Source of the DNA: Pseudomonas sp. NFR16
GTDB lineage: Bacteria > Pseudomonadota > Gammaproteobacteria > Pseudomonadales > Pseudomonadaceae
Length of the DNA stretch: 64,000 nucleotides
Reading direction: 5' to 3'
Assembly (NCBI RefSeq): GCF_900108875.1
Contig: NZ_FNYJ01000006.1
Coordinates: 248,001-312,000 of the forward strand
The notes beneath the pieces were generated by a model. The model was not told the DNA's origin. It worked only from the letters and a program-made list of their open reading frames with translations, and searched no databases. The stretch's first letter is position 1, and the number at the start of each line of letters is the position of its first letter. Shown here in pieces: positions 7,977 through 16,846 of the stretch. Both the position numbers and the translations under genes were made by a program.

Positions 7977-9311
7977 ATGATTGTGTTGCGCCGTTTTGCA
8001 CTGCTGATGACCGCCGCTGCGTTACTCGGCGGGTGCGGTGAATCTTCCAGGCTGCCGTTCCAGGCCGGTGTCGGCCCCAAGCCACAACTGCCCGAGCCCA
8101 CGACTTCACTGATCCCCACGCTCAAGGTGTCCAAAGCCGTGGGCTGGACCGGCAACGACATGCCCAAGGCGCCGGACGGTTTCAAGGTCAACGCGCTGGC
8201 CGACAACCTTGACCACCCGCGCTGGCTTTACAGCCTGCCCAATGGCGACGTGCTGGTTGCCGAGAGCAACAAGCCGCCCAAGCCTGAAGGTTCAAGCGAC
8301 GGCGGCACCGGGGTGATGGCGTGGATCAAGCGCACCGCTTCGGGCATCGTCATGAGCCGCGTCGGGGCCGAAGCGCCCAGCGCCAACCGCATCACGTTGT
8401 TGCGCGATGCCGATGGCGATGGCCGCGCCGAGGTGCACAAGGTCTTCATCAGTGGCCTGACGTCGCCGTTCGGCATGGCGCTGGTGGGCAACGAGCTGTT
8501 CATCGCCAATGCCGATGCGGTGGTCAAAGTCCCGTACAGCGAGGGCCAGACCGAAATCACCGCCACGCCGGTCAAGGTCACCGACCTGTCGGCGGGCATC
8601 AATCACCACTGGACCAAGAACATCATCGCCAGCCGCGACGGCAGCAAGCTGTACGTGACGGTGGGTTCCAACAGCAACGTGGGCGAAAACGGTCTGGAAG
8701 CGGAGCAGGGCCGTGCGGCGATCTGGGAGGTCGATGTGAAGACCGGCCAGAAGCGCCTGTTTGCCAGTGGCCTGCGCAACCCCAACGGTCTGGCATGGAA
8801 ACCGGGCAGCGACGAACTGTGGACCGTGGTCAACGAGCGTGACGAGATCGGCAGCGACCTGGTGCCCGATTACCTGACGTCGGTCAAGGACGGCGCGTTC
8901 TATGGCTGGCCGTGGAGCTATTACGGCAACCACGTCGACAGCCGCGTGCAACCGCCACGTCCCGACAAGGTGGCTCAGGCAATCGCGCCGGACTACGCGC
9001 TGGGCACCCATGTCGCACCACTGGGCCTGACCTGGTCCGACGCCCGCGGAATGCCGGAAAACTTTGCCGAAGGCGTCTTCGTCGGTGAGCACGGTTCGTG
9101 GAACCGCAATCCGCAGGCGGGTTACAAAGTGGTTTTCATCGGCTTCAAGGACGGCCAGCCGTCCGGCATGCCGATGGACTTCCTGACCGGATTCCTCAAC
9201 GCCGACGGCGATGCGCAGGGTCGTCCGGTGGGTGTGATCCTCGACAAGCAGGGCGCCTTGCTGGTGGCCGATGACGTGGGCAACAAAGTGTGGCGCGTCA
9301 GCCGGCAGTGA
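7977..9311 (+). CDS. PQQ-dependent sorbosone/glucose dehydrogenase-like lipoprotein
   Basis: 444 residues. The first ~20 form a lipoprotein signal ending in the lipobox LLGGC, so the protein is probably anchored in the periplasm. The rest is a six-bladed beta-propeller of the soluble glucose/L-sorbosone dehydrogenase family, with repeated strands such as HPRWLYSLPNGDVLVAES (one blade), GLTSPFGMALVGNELFIAN and GLRNPNGLAWKPGSDELW. YGWPWSYYGNH and GEHGSWNR near the C-terminal blades are typical of the sorbosone dehydrogenase branch. Family members oxidise aldose sugars using PQQ. The start follows AGGA by seven bases. It appears monocistronic and convergent with a DMT exporter gene. Confidence 0.88.
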   Translation: MIVLRRFALLMTAAALLGGCGESSRLPFQAGVGPKPQLPEPTTSLIPTLKVSKAVGWTGNDMPKAPDGFKVNALADNLDHPRWLYSLPNGDVLVAESNKPPKPEGSSDGGTGVMAWIKRTASGIVMSRVGAEAPSANRITLLRDADGDGRAEVHKVFISGLTSPFGMALVGNELFIANADAVVKVPYSEGQTEITATPVKVTDLSAGINHHWTKNIIASRDGSKLYVTVGSNSNVGENGLEAEQGRAAIWEVDVKTGQKRLFASGLRNPNGLAWKPGSDELWTVVNERDEIGSDLVPDYLTSVKDGAFYGWPWSYYGNHVDSRVQPPRPDKVAQAIAPDYALGTHVAPLGLTWSDARGMPENFAEGVFVGEHGSWNRNPQAGYKVVFIGFKDGQPSGMPMDFLTGFLNADGDAQGRPVGVILDKQGALLVADDVGNKVWRVSRQ

Positions 9312-9342
9312 TGCCGCTGGCAACGGTCAGCCGGGTGCGTCG

Positions 9343-10239
9343 TCATCTGGAAAACCGACGCGCACCGGCAACGCACAGTATCACCGCCACGGTCACGGCC
9401 AGCATGCCCATGCTCACCCGTTCATGCAGCAACGTGGCGGCCAGTGCCAGGCCGAAGAACGGCTGCAACAGCTGCAACTGTCCCACCGCTGCAATGCCGC
9501 CCTGAACCAGCCCGCGGTACCAGAACACGAAGCCGATCAGCATGCTGAACACCGACACGTACCCCAGGCTGAGCCAGGCGGGCAAGCTGACGTGGGTCAG
9601 TGAAACCGGTGCGGTGAACAACGTCAGCGCCAGCATCGACGGCAGCGCCAGCACCAGCGCCCAACAGATGACTTGCCAGCCGCCGAGGGTCCGCGACAGT
9701 CTGGCGCCTTCGGCATAACCCAGTCCGCAGACGGTGATGGCCAGCAGCATCAGCAGGTCGCCTGTCGCAGACGCGCTCAGCCCTTGACTCAGCGCGTAAC
9801 CCACCACCAGCGCGCTGCCCAGTGTCGAGAACAGCCAGAAGGCCGGACGCGGGCGCTCGCCACCGCGCAACACGGCAAAGGCAGCGGTGGCCAACGGCAA
9901 CAGGCCGACGAAGACGATCGAGTGTGCTGAAGTCACGTATTGCAGCGCCAGCGCGGTCAGCAGCGGAAACCCCACCACGACGCCCACGGCCACGATGGAC
10001 AGTGACAACAATTGCTGGCGGTGTGGGCGTTTCTCCTTGAGCAGCATCAGCATGCACAGCGCCAGCGCTCCGGCGATGGAGGCTCTGGCGACGGTCAGGA
10101 ACACCGGGGCAAATTCCATCACCGCGATTCGCGTGGCGGGTAACGAGCCGCTGAAGATTACTACGCCGATCAGGCCGTTGAGCCATCCCGAAGAGGCGTT
10201 GGCGGTGCCGTGGTTGTGCAGCTTCGATGCTTGATCCAT
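9343..10239 (-). CDS. EamA/DMT family transporter
   Basis: A 298-residue inner-membrane protein with ten predicted hydrophobic helices in two EamA repeats. The first repeat opens GLIGVVIFSGSLPATRIAV, and the second contains LGYVSVFSMLIGFVFWYRGL, a common signature. Such proteins export amino acids or other metabolites. It is divergent from a MocR-type regulator, with 86 bp between the start codons. That arrangement is typical of a regulator controlling its neighbouring exporter. The substrate is unknown. Confidence 0.9.
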   Translation of the reverse strand: MDQASKLHNHGTANASSGWLNGLIGVVIFSGSLPATRIAVMEFAPVFLTVARASIAGALALCMLMLLKEKRPHRQQLLSLSIVAVGVVVGFPLLTALALQYVTSAHSIVFVGLLPLATAAFAVLRGGERPRPAFWLFSTLGSALVVGYALSQGLSASATGDLLMLLAITVCGLGYAEGARLSRTLGGWQVICWALVLALPSMLALTLFTAPVSLTHVSLPAWLSLGYVSVFSMLIGFVFWYRGLVQGGIAAVGQLQLLQPFFGLALAATLLHERVSMGMLAVTVAVILCVAGARRFSR

Positions 10240-10305
10240 GTGCGTCTGATCCCTTGATGGCCCGATTCGACCGGTTGCGGTCTGCCGATGCTAGGGCGCA
10301 GAATC

Positions 10306-10336
10306 GATACAATCAAAAAATTGTCATGGATACATC
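10306..10336 (+). promoter_or_regulatory. Candidate MocR operator (direct and inverted repeats)
   Basis: GATACAATC (10306-10314) is repeated as GATACATC (10329-10336) with a 23-base period, and ACAAT / ATTGT form an inverted repeat at 10309-10324. MocR regulators usually bind direct repeats about two helical turns apart. The site overlaps the likely start of the regulator, which suggests autoregulation. Confidence 0.4.
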
Positions 10337-11675
10337 ACCCATGCCCCGCGCCCGTTACAAGACCGTCGTTGACCGCTTTGCCGCCGACATTGCCTCCGGT
10401 GCCTTGCCGCCGGGCACGCGCCTGCCGACCCACCGGCATCTGGCGGAGCAGGAAGGGCTGGCGCTGGTGACCGCATCGCGGGTGTACGCCGAACTCGAAG
10501 CGATGGGGCTGATCAGCGGCGAAACCGGTCGCGGCACCTTTGTCCGGGAAACCGCGCTGCCGCTGGGGCATGGCGTCGATCAGCAGGCTGCGGCGGTGGG
10601 CGTGCTCGACCTCAATTTCAATTATCCCGCCTTGCCCGGGCAGGCCGAGTTGTTGCGCACCGGTTTGCGTCAATTGGCCTTGTCGGGGGATCTGGAAGCG
10701 CTGCTGCGTTATCAGCCCCATGCCGGACGCAGTCACGAACGCACCTGTTTTGCCCGTCATCTGACGGAGCGCGGACTGGCGGTAGAAGCCGAAGAAGTCC
10801 TGATCGTCAGCGGCGCGCAGCATGCGCTGGCGGCCACGGTGCTGGCGCTGCTCAAACCGGGCGACGTGGTGGCGGTCGATGCGCTGACCTATTCCGGCTT
10901 CAAGGTGGTTGCCGAAGCGCACCGGCTGGAACTGGTGGCCATCCCGATCACCGACCACGGGCCTGATCTGGAGGGACTGGAACAGCTTTGCCGGCGACGT
11001 CGGATCAAGGCGGTCTACACCATGCCCACGCTGCACAATCCAATGGGTTGGGTCATGGACCTGCCGTGGCGTGAGCGCCTGGTCTCGATGGCCCGCGATC
11101 ACCGCTTGCTGCTGATCGAAGACGCGGCGTATGCGTTTCTGGCCGATCATCCGCCCGCGCCGCTGAAGACGCTGGCGCCGGACCTGACGGTTTACGTATC
11201 GGGGTTCTCGAAAAACATCGCAACCGGGCTGCGGGTCGGCTACGTCGTGGCGCCGCTGAAATGGGTCCCGGCATTGGAGCGGGCGATCCGGGCGACCACA
11301 TGGAATACGCCTGGCGTCATGACCGCGCTGGTCTGTGGCTGGATCGACGATGGCACGGTCCGGCGTCTGGAGGCGCAGAAGCGCGAAGATGCGAAAGCGC
11401 GTCAACGCCTTGCCCGGCAGGTGCTGGACGGCCTGAACATCGTCAGCCATCCGGCGTCTTACTTTCTGTGGCTGCCGCTGCCCGAAGAGGTGCGCGCCGA
11501 TCAGGTGGCGATGGCGTTGCTGTCCGCGAACGTGTCGGTGTCGACCGCCGAGCCCTTCGCCGTTTCCGGCATTGTGCCGCACGCGATCCGGCTGGCGCTG
11601 GGCTCGCTCGAGCGGGACGCGCTGGAAGTCGCGCTGCATAAAGTCCGCCAGGTCATTGCCGGATTTGCCTATTGA
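10326..11675 (+). CDS. MocR-type regulator (GntR HTH fused to class I aminotransferase)
   Basis: 449 residues. Residues ~8-75 form a GntR winged helix (RYKTVVDRFAADIASGALPP, RLPTHRHLAEQEGLA, RVYAELEAMGLI). Residues ~100-445 form a fold-type I aminotransferase domain. The PLP lysine lies in YVSGFSKNIATGLRVGYV, and the LHNPMGWVMD loop corresponds to the usual NPTG motif. Such proteins bind PLP and control vitamin B6, GABA or amino-acid genes. The first ATG (10326) lacks a ribosome-binding site; ATG 10341 is an alternative. The divergent EamA exporter is the likely target. Confidence 0.88.
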   Translation: MDTSPMPRARYKTVVDRFAADIASGALPPGTRLPTHRHLAEQEGLALVTASRVYAELEAMGLISGETGRGTFVRETALPLGHGVDQQAAAVGVLDLNFNYPALPGQAELLRTGLRQLALSGDLEALLRYQPHAGRSHERTCFARHLTERGLAVEAEEVLIVSGAQHALAATVLALLKPGDVVAVDALTYSGFKVVAEAHRLELVAIPITDHGPDLEGLEQLCRRRRIKAVYTMPTLHNPMGWVMDLPWRERLVSMARDHRLLLIEDAAYAFLADHPPAPLKTLAPDLTVYVSGFSKNIATGLRVGYVVAPLKWVPALERAIRATTWNTPGVMTALVCGWIDDGTVRRLEAQKREDAKARQRLARQVLDGLNIVSHPASYFLWLPLPEEVRADQVAMALLSANVSVSTAEPFAVSGIVPHAIRLALGSLERDALEVALHKVRQVIAGFAY

Positions 11676-11850
11676 TCAGTCTGCTTAAGCATAGCGCCGG
11701 GCGGCTTTATTCGATTCTGGGTAAAGGTCTGTTTCCGCAGACATACCATTCGCGAAATCGATAGTTACCATCATCCTTCGCGAGTTCTTTTTTTTTCTGG
11801 AAGGAGGAGGATAGAGCCATACCGAACTGGCTTGAGAAGGACCCGACGCG

Positions 11851-12522
11851 ATGAGAATTTCAACCCTGCTGACACTTGTCGCCGTACTGGCCGGTGGCTT
11901 TGCCGCCACTGCTCCTGCCTCAGCCGCAGACGAACAAGCCTGCCATTTCCAGCCGGTCGCCGACAGCGGTGTGGCACTCAAGCATTCCCAGAGCGTGGGC
12001 GTGATCTACAGCGAAAACACGGTCAGCACGCTGGAGTATCTGGAGCGCTATCACTCGGTCGCATTGAAAGGCGTGAAGAATGGCGCTCTGGACGCCCGGA
12101 TCCGCGATGCATTCGTCAGCAGCTCCGACCCGAAACTGGCCATCGACTGGCTCAAAGCGTCACTGCAGAAGGAGTTCGCTTCAGTCACCGTCTATGACAG
12201 CCTCGATGCGGTGGTGCAGGCGCACCCTGATGTGGTCGTCATGCTCGACACTTACAACCGTCTGGTGACTCAGCGCAACTCGCAGGTCGAAGCCCGCTTC
12301 GTCGCCAAGTTCTATGACGCCGATCTTCAGTACATCGGCAAGGCCGAGGGCCTGGGCGCCAAGGAGCTGTCTTCGGTGTGGGTTCACGACAAAGCCGCGC
12401 CCGAGATCGCCGCTCAGATCAACCAGCAGCGCGAGTTGCAGATCAACGCGCTGAAACAGTTCGACGCCTCGCTCAAGGCGCTGGTGACCACCGGCGCTAC
12501 CGCCGAGGTCGCCAGCAACTGA
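11851..12522 (+). CDS. Secreted protein of unknown function
   Basis: 223 residues with a clear Sec signal peptide (MRISTLLTLVAVLAGG... to ASA, cleavage near residue 26). I do not recognise the mature domain. It has an alternating alpha/beta pattern (SVGVIYSENT, ASVTVYDSLDAVVQAHPDVV, SQVEARFVAKFYD) and a helical, charged C-terminus (EIAAQINQQRELQINALKQF). GAGAAGGA lies 10-17 bases before the start. It stands alone, followed by a strong hairpin at 12549-12571 and the convergent RidA gene. A periplasmic role is inferred from the signal only. Confidence 0.8.
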   Translation: MRISTLLTLVAVLAGGFAATAPASAADEQACHFQPVADSGVALKHSQSVGVIYSENTVSTLEYLERYHSVALKGVKNGALDARIRDAFVSSSDPKLAIDWLKASLQKEFASVTVYDSLDAVVQAHPDVVVMLDTYNRLVTQRNSQVEARFVAKFYDADLQYIGKAEGLGAKELSSVWVHDKAAPEIAAQINQQRELQINALKQFDASLKALVTTGATAEVASN

Positions 12523-12548
12523 TCCGTCACCTTCCGCGACAGGCCACA

Positions 12549-12571
12549 CGTTCCGCTCATCGAGCGGAACG
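12549..12571. terminator. Perfect hairpin between convergent genes
   Basis: CGTTCCGCTC and GAGCGGAACG pair over ten bases around a three-base loop. No T-run follows on either strand, so termination is plausible but not certain. Confidence 0.45.
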
Positions 12572-12629
12572 CCACCCTCCCGGCCTGCCGCGCCCGCTCA
12601 ACTCTCTTGTCGCTTTCAGTCCAACCCGC

Positions 12630-13034
12630 TCATGCCTGGCGAGCCTGCGATGCTTTCGCGATCACTTTGATTTCAAAATCGAACCCGTAAAGCCAGGTCA
12701 CGCCAACGGCGGTGATCGTCGGGTAGGGCGCGTTCCCCCAGAACTCCGGCACCACTTCCCAGATTTTTTCGAAGGTATTCGCCGGGTCGACCATGAACAC
12801 CGTGACATCGACCACGTCGTCGAAGGTGATGCCGGCAGCGTGCAGGATCGCGTTCAGATGGGTGAAAGCCAGCCGCACCTGCGCCTGCAGGTCGGGCTCC
12901 GGCGAGCCATCCTCGCGGCTGCCCACTTGTCCGGAGACGAACAGAAAGCCATCGGAGAGGACTGCCGGGGAGTAGCGGTTGCGTTCATAGAGCGCGTGGC
13001 GGCCTGGCGGAAAAATCACGTTGCGCTGAGTCAT
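12630..13034 (-). CDS. RidA/YjgF family protein
   Basis: 134 residues of the RidA (YER057c/UK114) family. Members hydrolyse reactive enamine/imine intermediates from PLP enzymes or act in specific catabolic pathways. FLFVSGQVG, DLQAQVRLAFTHLNAIL and DDVVDVTVFMVD match the conserved strands and helix. The start at 13034 follows GGAGG; longer frames upstream add an unrelated extension. The conserved C-terminal pattern (P..PA-T-v-V..La.) is replaced by APYPTITAVGVTWLYG, so this is not the canonical deaminase RidA but a subfamily. It is divergent from a LysR regulator that probably controls it. Confidence 0.87.
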   Translation of the reverse strand: MTQRNVIFPPGRHALYERNRYSPAVLSDGFLFVSGQVGSREDGSPEPDLQAQVRLAFTHLNAILHAAGITFDDVVDVTVFMVDPANTFEKIWEVVPEFWGNAPYPTITAVGVTWLYGFDFEIKVIAKASQARQA

Positions 13035-13134
13035 GTGTTGCCTCCATCGATGGGCCGACAACGGCCCTTGATTGACGATGAAGCCACTGTAGGGACTTGA
13101 ACCGGGCGGATAAACGCGCAAGCTTAGTCAGCAC

Positions 13135-13153
13135 TGTTTGGCAAACCCAAACA
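13135..13153. promoter_or_regulatory. Inverted-repeat operator between ridA-like and lysR genes
   Basis: TGTTTGG-CAAAC-CCAAACA is a perfect 7-bp inverted repeat with a 5-bp spacer. It lies 24 bp before the LysR start and 100 bp before the divergent start. The position suits a LysR site controlling both genes. Confidence 0.55.
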
Positions 13154-13176
13154 ATCACTGATCTTCTGGAGCTTGA

Positions 13177-14124
13177 ATGGACCGCTTCGACGCGATGCAG
13201 GCCTTCGTGCGGGTGGCGCAGACCGGCAGTTTCACCAAGGCCGCTGACACCCTGCACATGAGCAAGACCACCGTCACGCAGCTGATTCAGCAACTGGAAG
13301 CGCGTCTGCGCGTCAAGTTGCTGAACCGCACCACGCGCAAGGTCAACGTCACCGCCGACGGCGCGGTGTATTACGAGCGCGCGGTGCGTCTGCTGCTCGA
13401 TCTGGATGACGCCGAAACCAGCCTGTCCGCCGCTGCTGCATTGCCTCGCGGGCGCCTGCGTGTCGACGTGCCCAGTCCGTTCGCGCGGATGATCCTGATC
13501 CCGGCGTTGCCGCAGTTCCACGCCCGTTACCCGGATATCCAGATCGACCTGGGCGCCAGTGACCGGATGATCGACCTGATCGGCGAGAACGTCGATTGCG
13601 TGGTGCGCGGCGGCGAACTCACCGATGAGTCGCTGATGGCGCGCCACATCGGCGATCTGCAGTTGGGCGTCTACGCAGCGCCGTCCTACTTACAAAGGGT
13701 CGGTTCGCCGGCGCACCCGCACGAGCTCGAAAACAGTGATCACCGGGTCGTCGGCTACCGCTGGGCGCGGACCGGCAAGCTGTACCCGCTGATCATGCAG
13801 CGCAACAACGAGACCGTGCAGGTACAAAGCCGCTACGTGCTGTCGGTCGACGACGGCAACGCGTTTCTCGCGGCGGGGCTGGCAGGATTGGGCGTGCTCT
13901 GGCTGCCGGACTACATGGCGCGTGACCACGTGGCGAGTGGCGAACTGCTGCCGCTGTTCGAGGATTGGCGTCTGGACACCCTGCCGATGTACGTGGCATT
14001 TCCGCCCAACCGGCACATCAGCATCAAGCTTCGCGTGTTCATCGACTGGATCGTCGAGTTGATGGCCGATCGCGGACCGGGCGTCTCCGGGCGCCAAGGT
14101 ACAGGTGAAGCGTCCGGGCAATAA
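13177..14124 (+). CDS. LysR family transcriptional regulator
   Basis: 315 residues. The N-terminal winged helix (MDRFDAMQAFVRVAQTGSF, TKAADTLHMSKTTVTQLIQQ) is followed by a periplasmic-binding-protein-like effector domain (RLRVDVPSPFARMILIPALP, GLGVLWLPDYMA). It belongs to the CrgA/DsdC-like branch, with NRTTRKVNVTADGAVYYERA at the wing. The divergent RidA-like gene and the palindrome at 13135-13153 make that gene the likely target. The C-terminal ~15 residues are low-complexity. The gene ends at a bidirectional terminator. Confidence 0.92.
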   Translation: MDRFDAMQAFVRVAQTGSFTKAADTLHMSKTTVTQLIQQLEARLRVKLLNRTTRKVNVTADGAVYYERAVRLLLDLDDAETSLSAAAALPRGRLRVDVPSPFARMILIPALPQFHARYPDIQIDLGASDRMIDLIGENVDCVVRGGELTDESLMARHIGDLQLGVYAAPSYLQRVGSPAHPHELENSDHRVVGYRWARTGKLYPLIMQRNNETVQVQSRYVLSVDDGNAFLAAGLAGLGVLWLPDYMARDHVASGELLPLFEDWRLDTLPMYVAFPPNRHISIKLRVFIDWIVELMADRGPGVSGRQGTGEASGQ

Positions 14125-14164
14125 AAAAACCGCTGCCACCCGGACAGGCGACAGCGGTTTTTTT
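14125..14164. terminator. Bidirectional terminator (lysR / gcd)
   Basis: AAAAACCGCTG (14125-14135) pairs with CAGCGGTTTTT (14152-14162), with A- and T-runs on the outer sides so that it works on both strands for the convergent genes. Confidence 0.9.
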
Positions 14165-14172
14165 GCGGCTGC

Positions 14173-16596
14173 TTACTTGCTGTCCGGCAGCGCGTAGGCG
14201 ATCACGTAATCGCCACGGTCCGCCGACTGGCGAGCGCCGCCTGCGGTGATGACGATGTATTGCTTACCGGTTTTCGGCGAGACGAAGGTCATCGGGCCGC
14301 CCTGGCTGCCGACTGGCAGGCGGGCTTTCCAGGCTTCTTCGCCGTTGGCGCTGTTGAAGGCGCGCAGGTAGTAATCCTGGGTGCCGGCGATGAATACCAG
14401 CCCGCCCTGAGTGGAGAGAGTGCCGCCCAGCGTCGGCATGCCGATTGGCAGCTGCATGTGCATCTTGATGCCCATGGGGCCGGTGTCCTGCACGGTGCCG
14501 ACCGGCACTTGCCAGGCGATCTTGCGGGTCTTCATGTCGATGGCGGTCAGCGTGCCGAACGGCGGTGCCTGGCACGGAATGCCGGCGACCGACAGGAAGC
14601 GGTTCTTGTTCACCGCATACGGCGTGCCTTTGAGCGGCACGGCGCCCATACCGGTGTTCAGCGCTTCACCGCCTGAGGAGGCGATCGCGTCTTTCTGCTG
14701 AGGGACCATCTGGCTCCACAGGCCCAGACGCATGTCATTGACGAAGATGAAGCCGTGCACCGGATCGGTCGACAGGCTGCCCCAGTTCATGCCGCCCAGC
14801 GATCCCGGGAAGCTCAGCGAAATGTCGGTGCCTGGCGCGGTGTACAGGCCGTCATAGCGCATCTTCTTGAACGAAATACGGCACAGCAGCTGATCGAACG
14901 GCGTGGCGCCCCACATGTCCGATTCGGTCAGGGTCTGCGCGCCGATCTGCGGCATGCCCACCGATTTGGGCTGAGTCGGCGAATACGGCTCGTTAGGGAT
15001 GTTCGATGGCTTGACCGGCACTTCCTTGACCTCGGTCAGCGGTTGGCCGGTGTGACGGTCCAGCACGTAGATCTGACCGGCCTTGGTGCCGATGACCACT
15101 GCCGGGACCTTGCTGCCGTCAGCCTTGGTGAAATCGATCAGGCTCGGCTGCATCGGCAGGTCGAAGTCCCACAGGTCGTTGTGGACGGTCTGATAGACCC
15201 ACTTCTGTTGACCGGTGGTGGCGTTCAACGCCAGAACCGAGGCGCCGTAGGTGTGGTCGAGCTGGGTGCGTTCAACGCCGTAGATGTCGGTGGACGAGCT
15301 GCCCATCGGCAGGAACACGGTGTTCATCGCCGGATCGTAAGACATCGGCGCCCAGCTGTTCGGCGTGCTGCGCACATACGTCTTGTCGCCCGCCGGAGCC
15401 TGCTTGTCATCAGGATTGCCCGGGTCGAAGGCCCAGCGCATTTCACCGCTGACCACGTCGAAACCTCGGATCACACCGCCAGGCATGTCGGTCTGCACGT
15501 TGTCGGCCACGCGGCCGCCAACGACCACGGTGGTGCCGGCCATCAGCGGCGCCGACGACAGTTGGTAGTACGAGTCCGGCACGTTACCCAGACCGGCTTT
15601 CAGGTCGATCTGGCCATTGTCACCGAAGCCTTTGCACAGCTCGCCAGTGTCGGCGTCCACAGCAATCAGGCGCGCGTCGATGGTGTTGGTCAGCAAGCGA
15701 CGCTGGCAGTTGGCGCCCGCAGGGACGGCAACCGGCGCGGCAGGCGTGCTGTCATCGGTGGGTTGCGCGACTGCGGCGGTGGCGTCGAAATACGCCAGGC
15801 CACGGCAGCGCTGCCAGACGGCGGATTTGGCGTTGGTTTCGTGCTTCCACAGCTCTTTGCCGCTGTCAGCGTCCAGCGCAATGATGTTGTTGTGCGGGGT
15901 GCAGATGAACACTTTGTCGCCGACCTGCAGCGGGGTCATCTGATCTTCGGCGCCATTGCCGTCGCTGATGGCGACATCACCGGTGTGGTAGGTCCAGGCT
16001 GGAACCAGTTTGGAGACGTTGTCGCGGTTGATCTGATCCAGTGCGGCGAAGCGGCCGCCGCCTTCGTCGTTACCGTAATGCGCCCAGTCTTTCTGCGCCT
16101 TGGTCGGATCGACTTTGGTCAGGGCCGGGCCATCACCGGTCGGCGCCACGGAGGCGTGAGGCTGGAACATGCCCCAGAAACCCGCGACCATGGCAATCGC
16201 CAGCACGCCGCCGAGCACATAACCACCGCGACCGCCCGCCAGGCCATTGGCCTTGCGCAGGGTCGGGTAGACCAGCGCCACCAGCAGGCTCAGCACGCCG
16301 AGGGCGAACAGGCGCGACACCAGCGGCCAGAAATTCAGGCCCGCATCGGCCACTGCCCAGATCACGGTCAGGATCATGGCGGCGGCGAACAGCCAGGCGC
16401 CCAGCAAGCGCTGCCTGAACAGCAGCGCGGAGCTGACGATCAATCCAAGACCGGCAAGCAGGAAGTACCAGCTGCCACCGAGCGTGACGAGGTAGCCGCC
16501 ACCTGCCGCGAAAAGTAATCCAAATACCAGCACGCCGAGCGCGACGACCCAGATGGGCCAGCGACTGGCGGATGCCGAAGGTCGAGACTTAGTCAT
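14173..16596 (-). CDS. gcd: Membrane-bound PQQ glucose dehydrogenase
   Basis: 807 residues, the usual Gcd length. The first ~145 residues hold five membrane helices that anchor the enzyme and bind ubiquinone. Residues ~170-805 form an eight-bladed quinoprotein propeller with the opening DWAHYGNDEGGGRFAALDQI and tryptophan-docking blades (ALDADSGKELWKHET, VDADTGELCKGFGDNG). NSWAPMSYDPAMNTVFLPMG and YVLDRHTGQPLTEVKEVPV are characteristic of glucose dehydrogenase. It oxidises glucose to gluconolactone in the periplasm and passes electrons to ubiquinone. The start at 16596 was chosen because it begins the conserved cytoplasmic leader. A palindrome 114 bp upstream (16710-16729) is a candidate operator. 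Confidence 0.95.
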   Translation of the reverse strand: MTKSRPSASASRWPIWVVALGVLVFGLLFAAGGGYLVTLGGSWYFLLAGLGLIVSSALLFRQRLLGAWLFAAAMILTVIWAVADAGLNFWPLVSRLFALGVLSLLVALVYPTLRKANGLAGGRGGYVLGGVLAIAMVAGFWGMFQPHASVAPTGDGPALTKVDPTKAQKDWAHYGNDEGGGRFAALDQINRDNVSKLVPAWTYHTGDVAISDGNGAEDQMTPLQVGDKVFICTPHNNIIALDADSGKELWKHETNAKSAVWQRCRGLAYFDATAAVAQPTDDSTPAAPVAVPAGANCQRRLLTNTIDARLIAVDADTGELCKGFGDNGQIDLKAGLGNVPDSYYQLSSAPLMAGTTVVVGGRVADNVQTDMPGGVIRGFDVVSGEMRWAFDPGNPDDKQAPAGDKTYVRSTPNSWAPMSYDPAMNTVFLPMGSSSTDIYGVERTQLDHTYGASVLALNATTGQQKWVYQTVHNDLWDFDLPMQPSLIDFTKADGSKVPAVVIGTKAGQIYVLDRHTGQPLTEVKEVPVKPSNIPNEPYSPTQPKSVGMPQIGAQTLTESDMWGATPFDQLLCRISFKKMRYDGLYTAPGTDISLSFPGSLGGMNWGSLSTDPVHGFIFVNDMRLGLWSQMVPQQKDAIASSGGEALNTGMGAVPLKGTPYAVNKNRFLSVAGIPCQAPPFGTLTAIDMKTRKIAWQVPVGTVQDTGPMGIKMHMQLPIGMPTLGGTLSTQGGLVFIAGTQDYYLRAFNSANGEEAWKARLPVGSQGGPMTFVSPKTGKQYIVITAGGARQSADRGDYVIAYALPDSK

Positions 16597-16709
16597 GTTG
16601 CATGATCCTGCTGACACATGAACGTTCGCGAGAACGTCAAGAGTGGTGGGGACAACGTCGTTCGTGTCGATGGCCAGCGGATGCGAGCAACGGCGGCCAT
16701 CAATCGTGT

Positions 16710-16729
16710 AATTAACCGGTTAGTTAATT
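16710..16729. promoter_or_regulatory. Palindromic operator upstream of gcd
   Basis: AATTAAC-CGGTTA-GTTAATT is a perfect inverted repeat that encloses the self-complementary TAACCGGTTA. The CCGG-centred core resembles LacI-family sites such as that of PtxS, which controls Pseudomonas glucose/gluconate genes. Assignment to a particular regulator is inference. Confidence 0.5.
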
Positions 16730-16846
16730 CACATAAAGATACCAAAAAAACCGTGTCCTGCGGCAAATTGTCCCCGGACTCACGGGATAAACACTCTTGT
16801 GCAATTGGTAATAATGCGCTGCGTCTGCGGGCTTGACCGCTCTGGG

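Noticed and set aside
14755..16518. Long rightward frame (587 codons) opposite gcd
   Set aside because: It is the antisense shadow of a well-supported gene; composition is His/Arg-rich with no domain.
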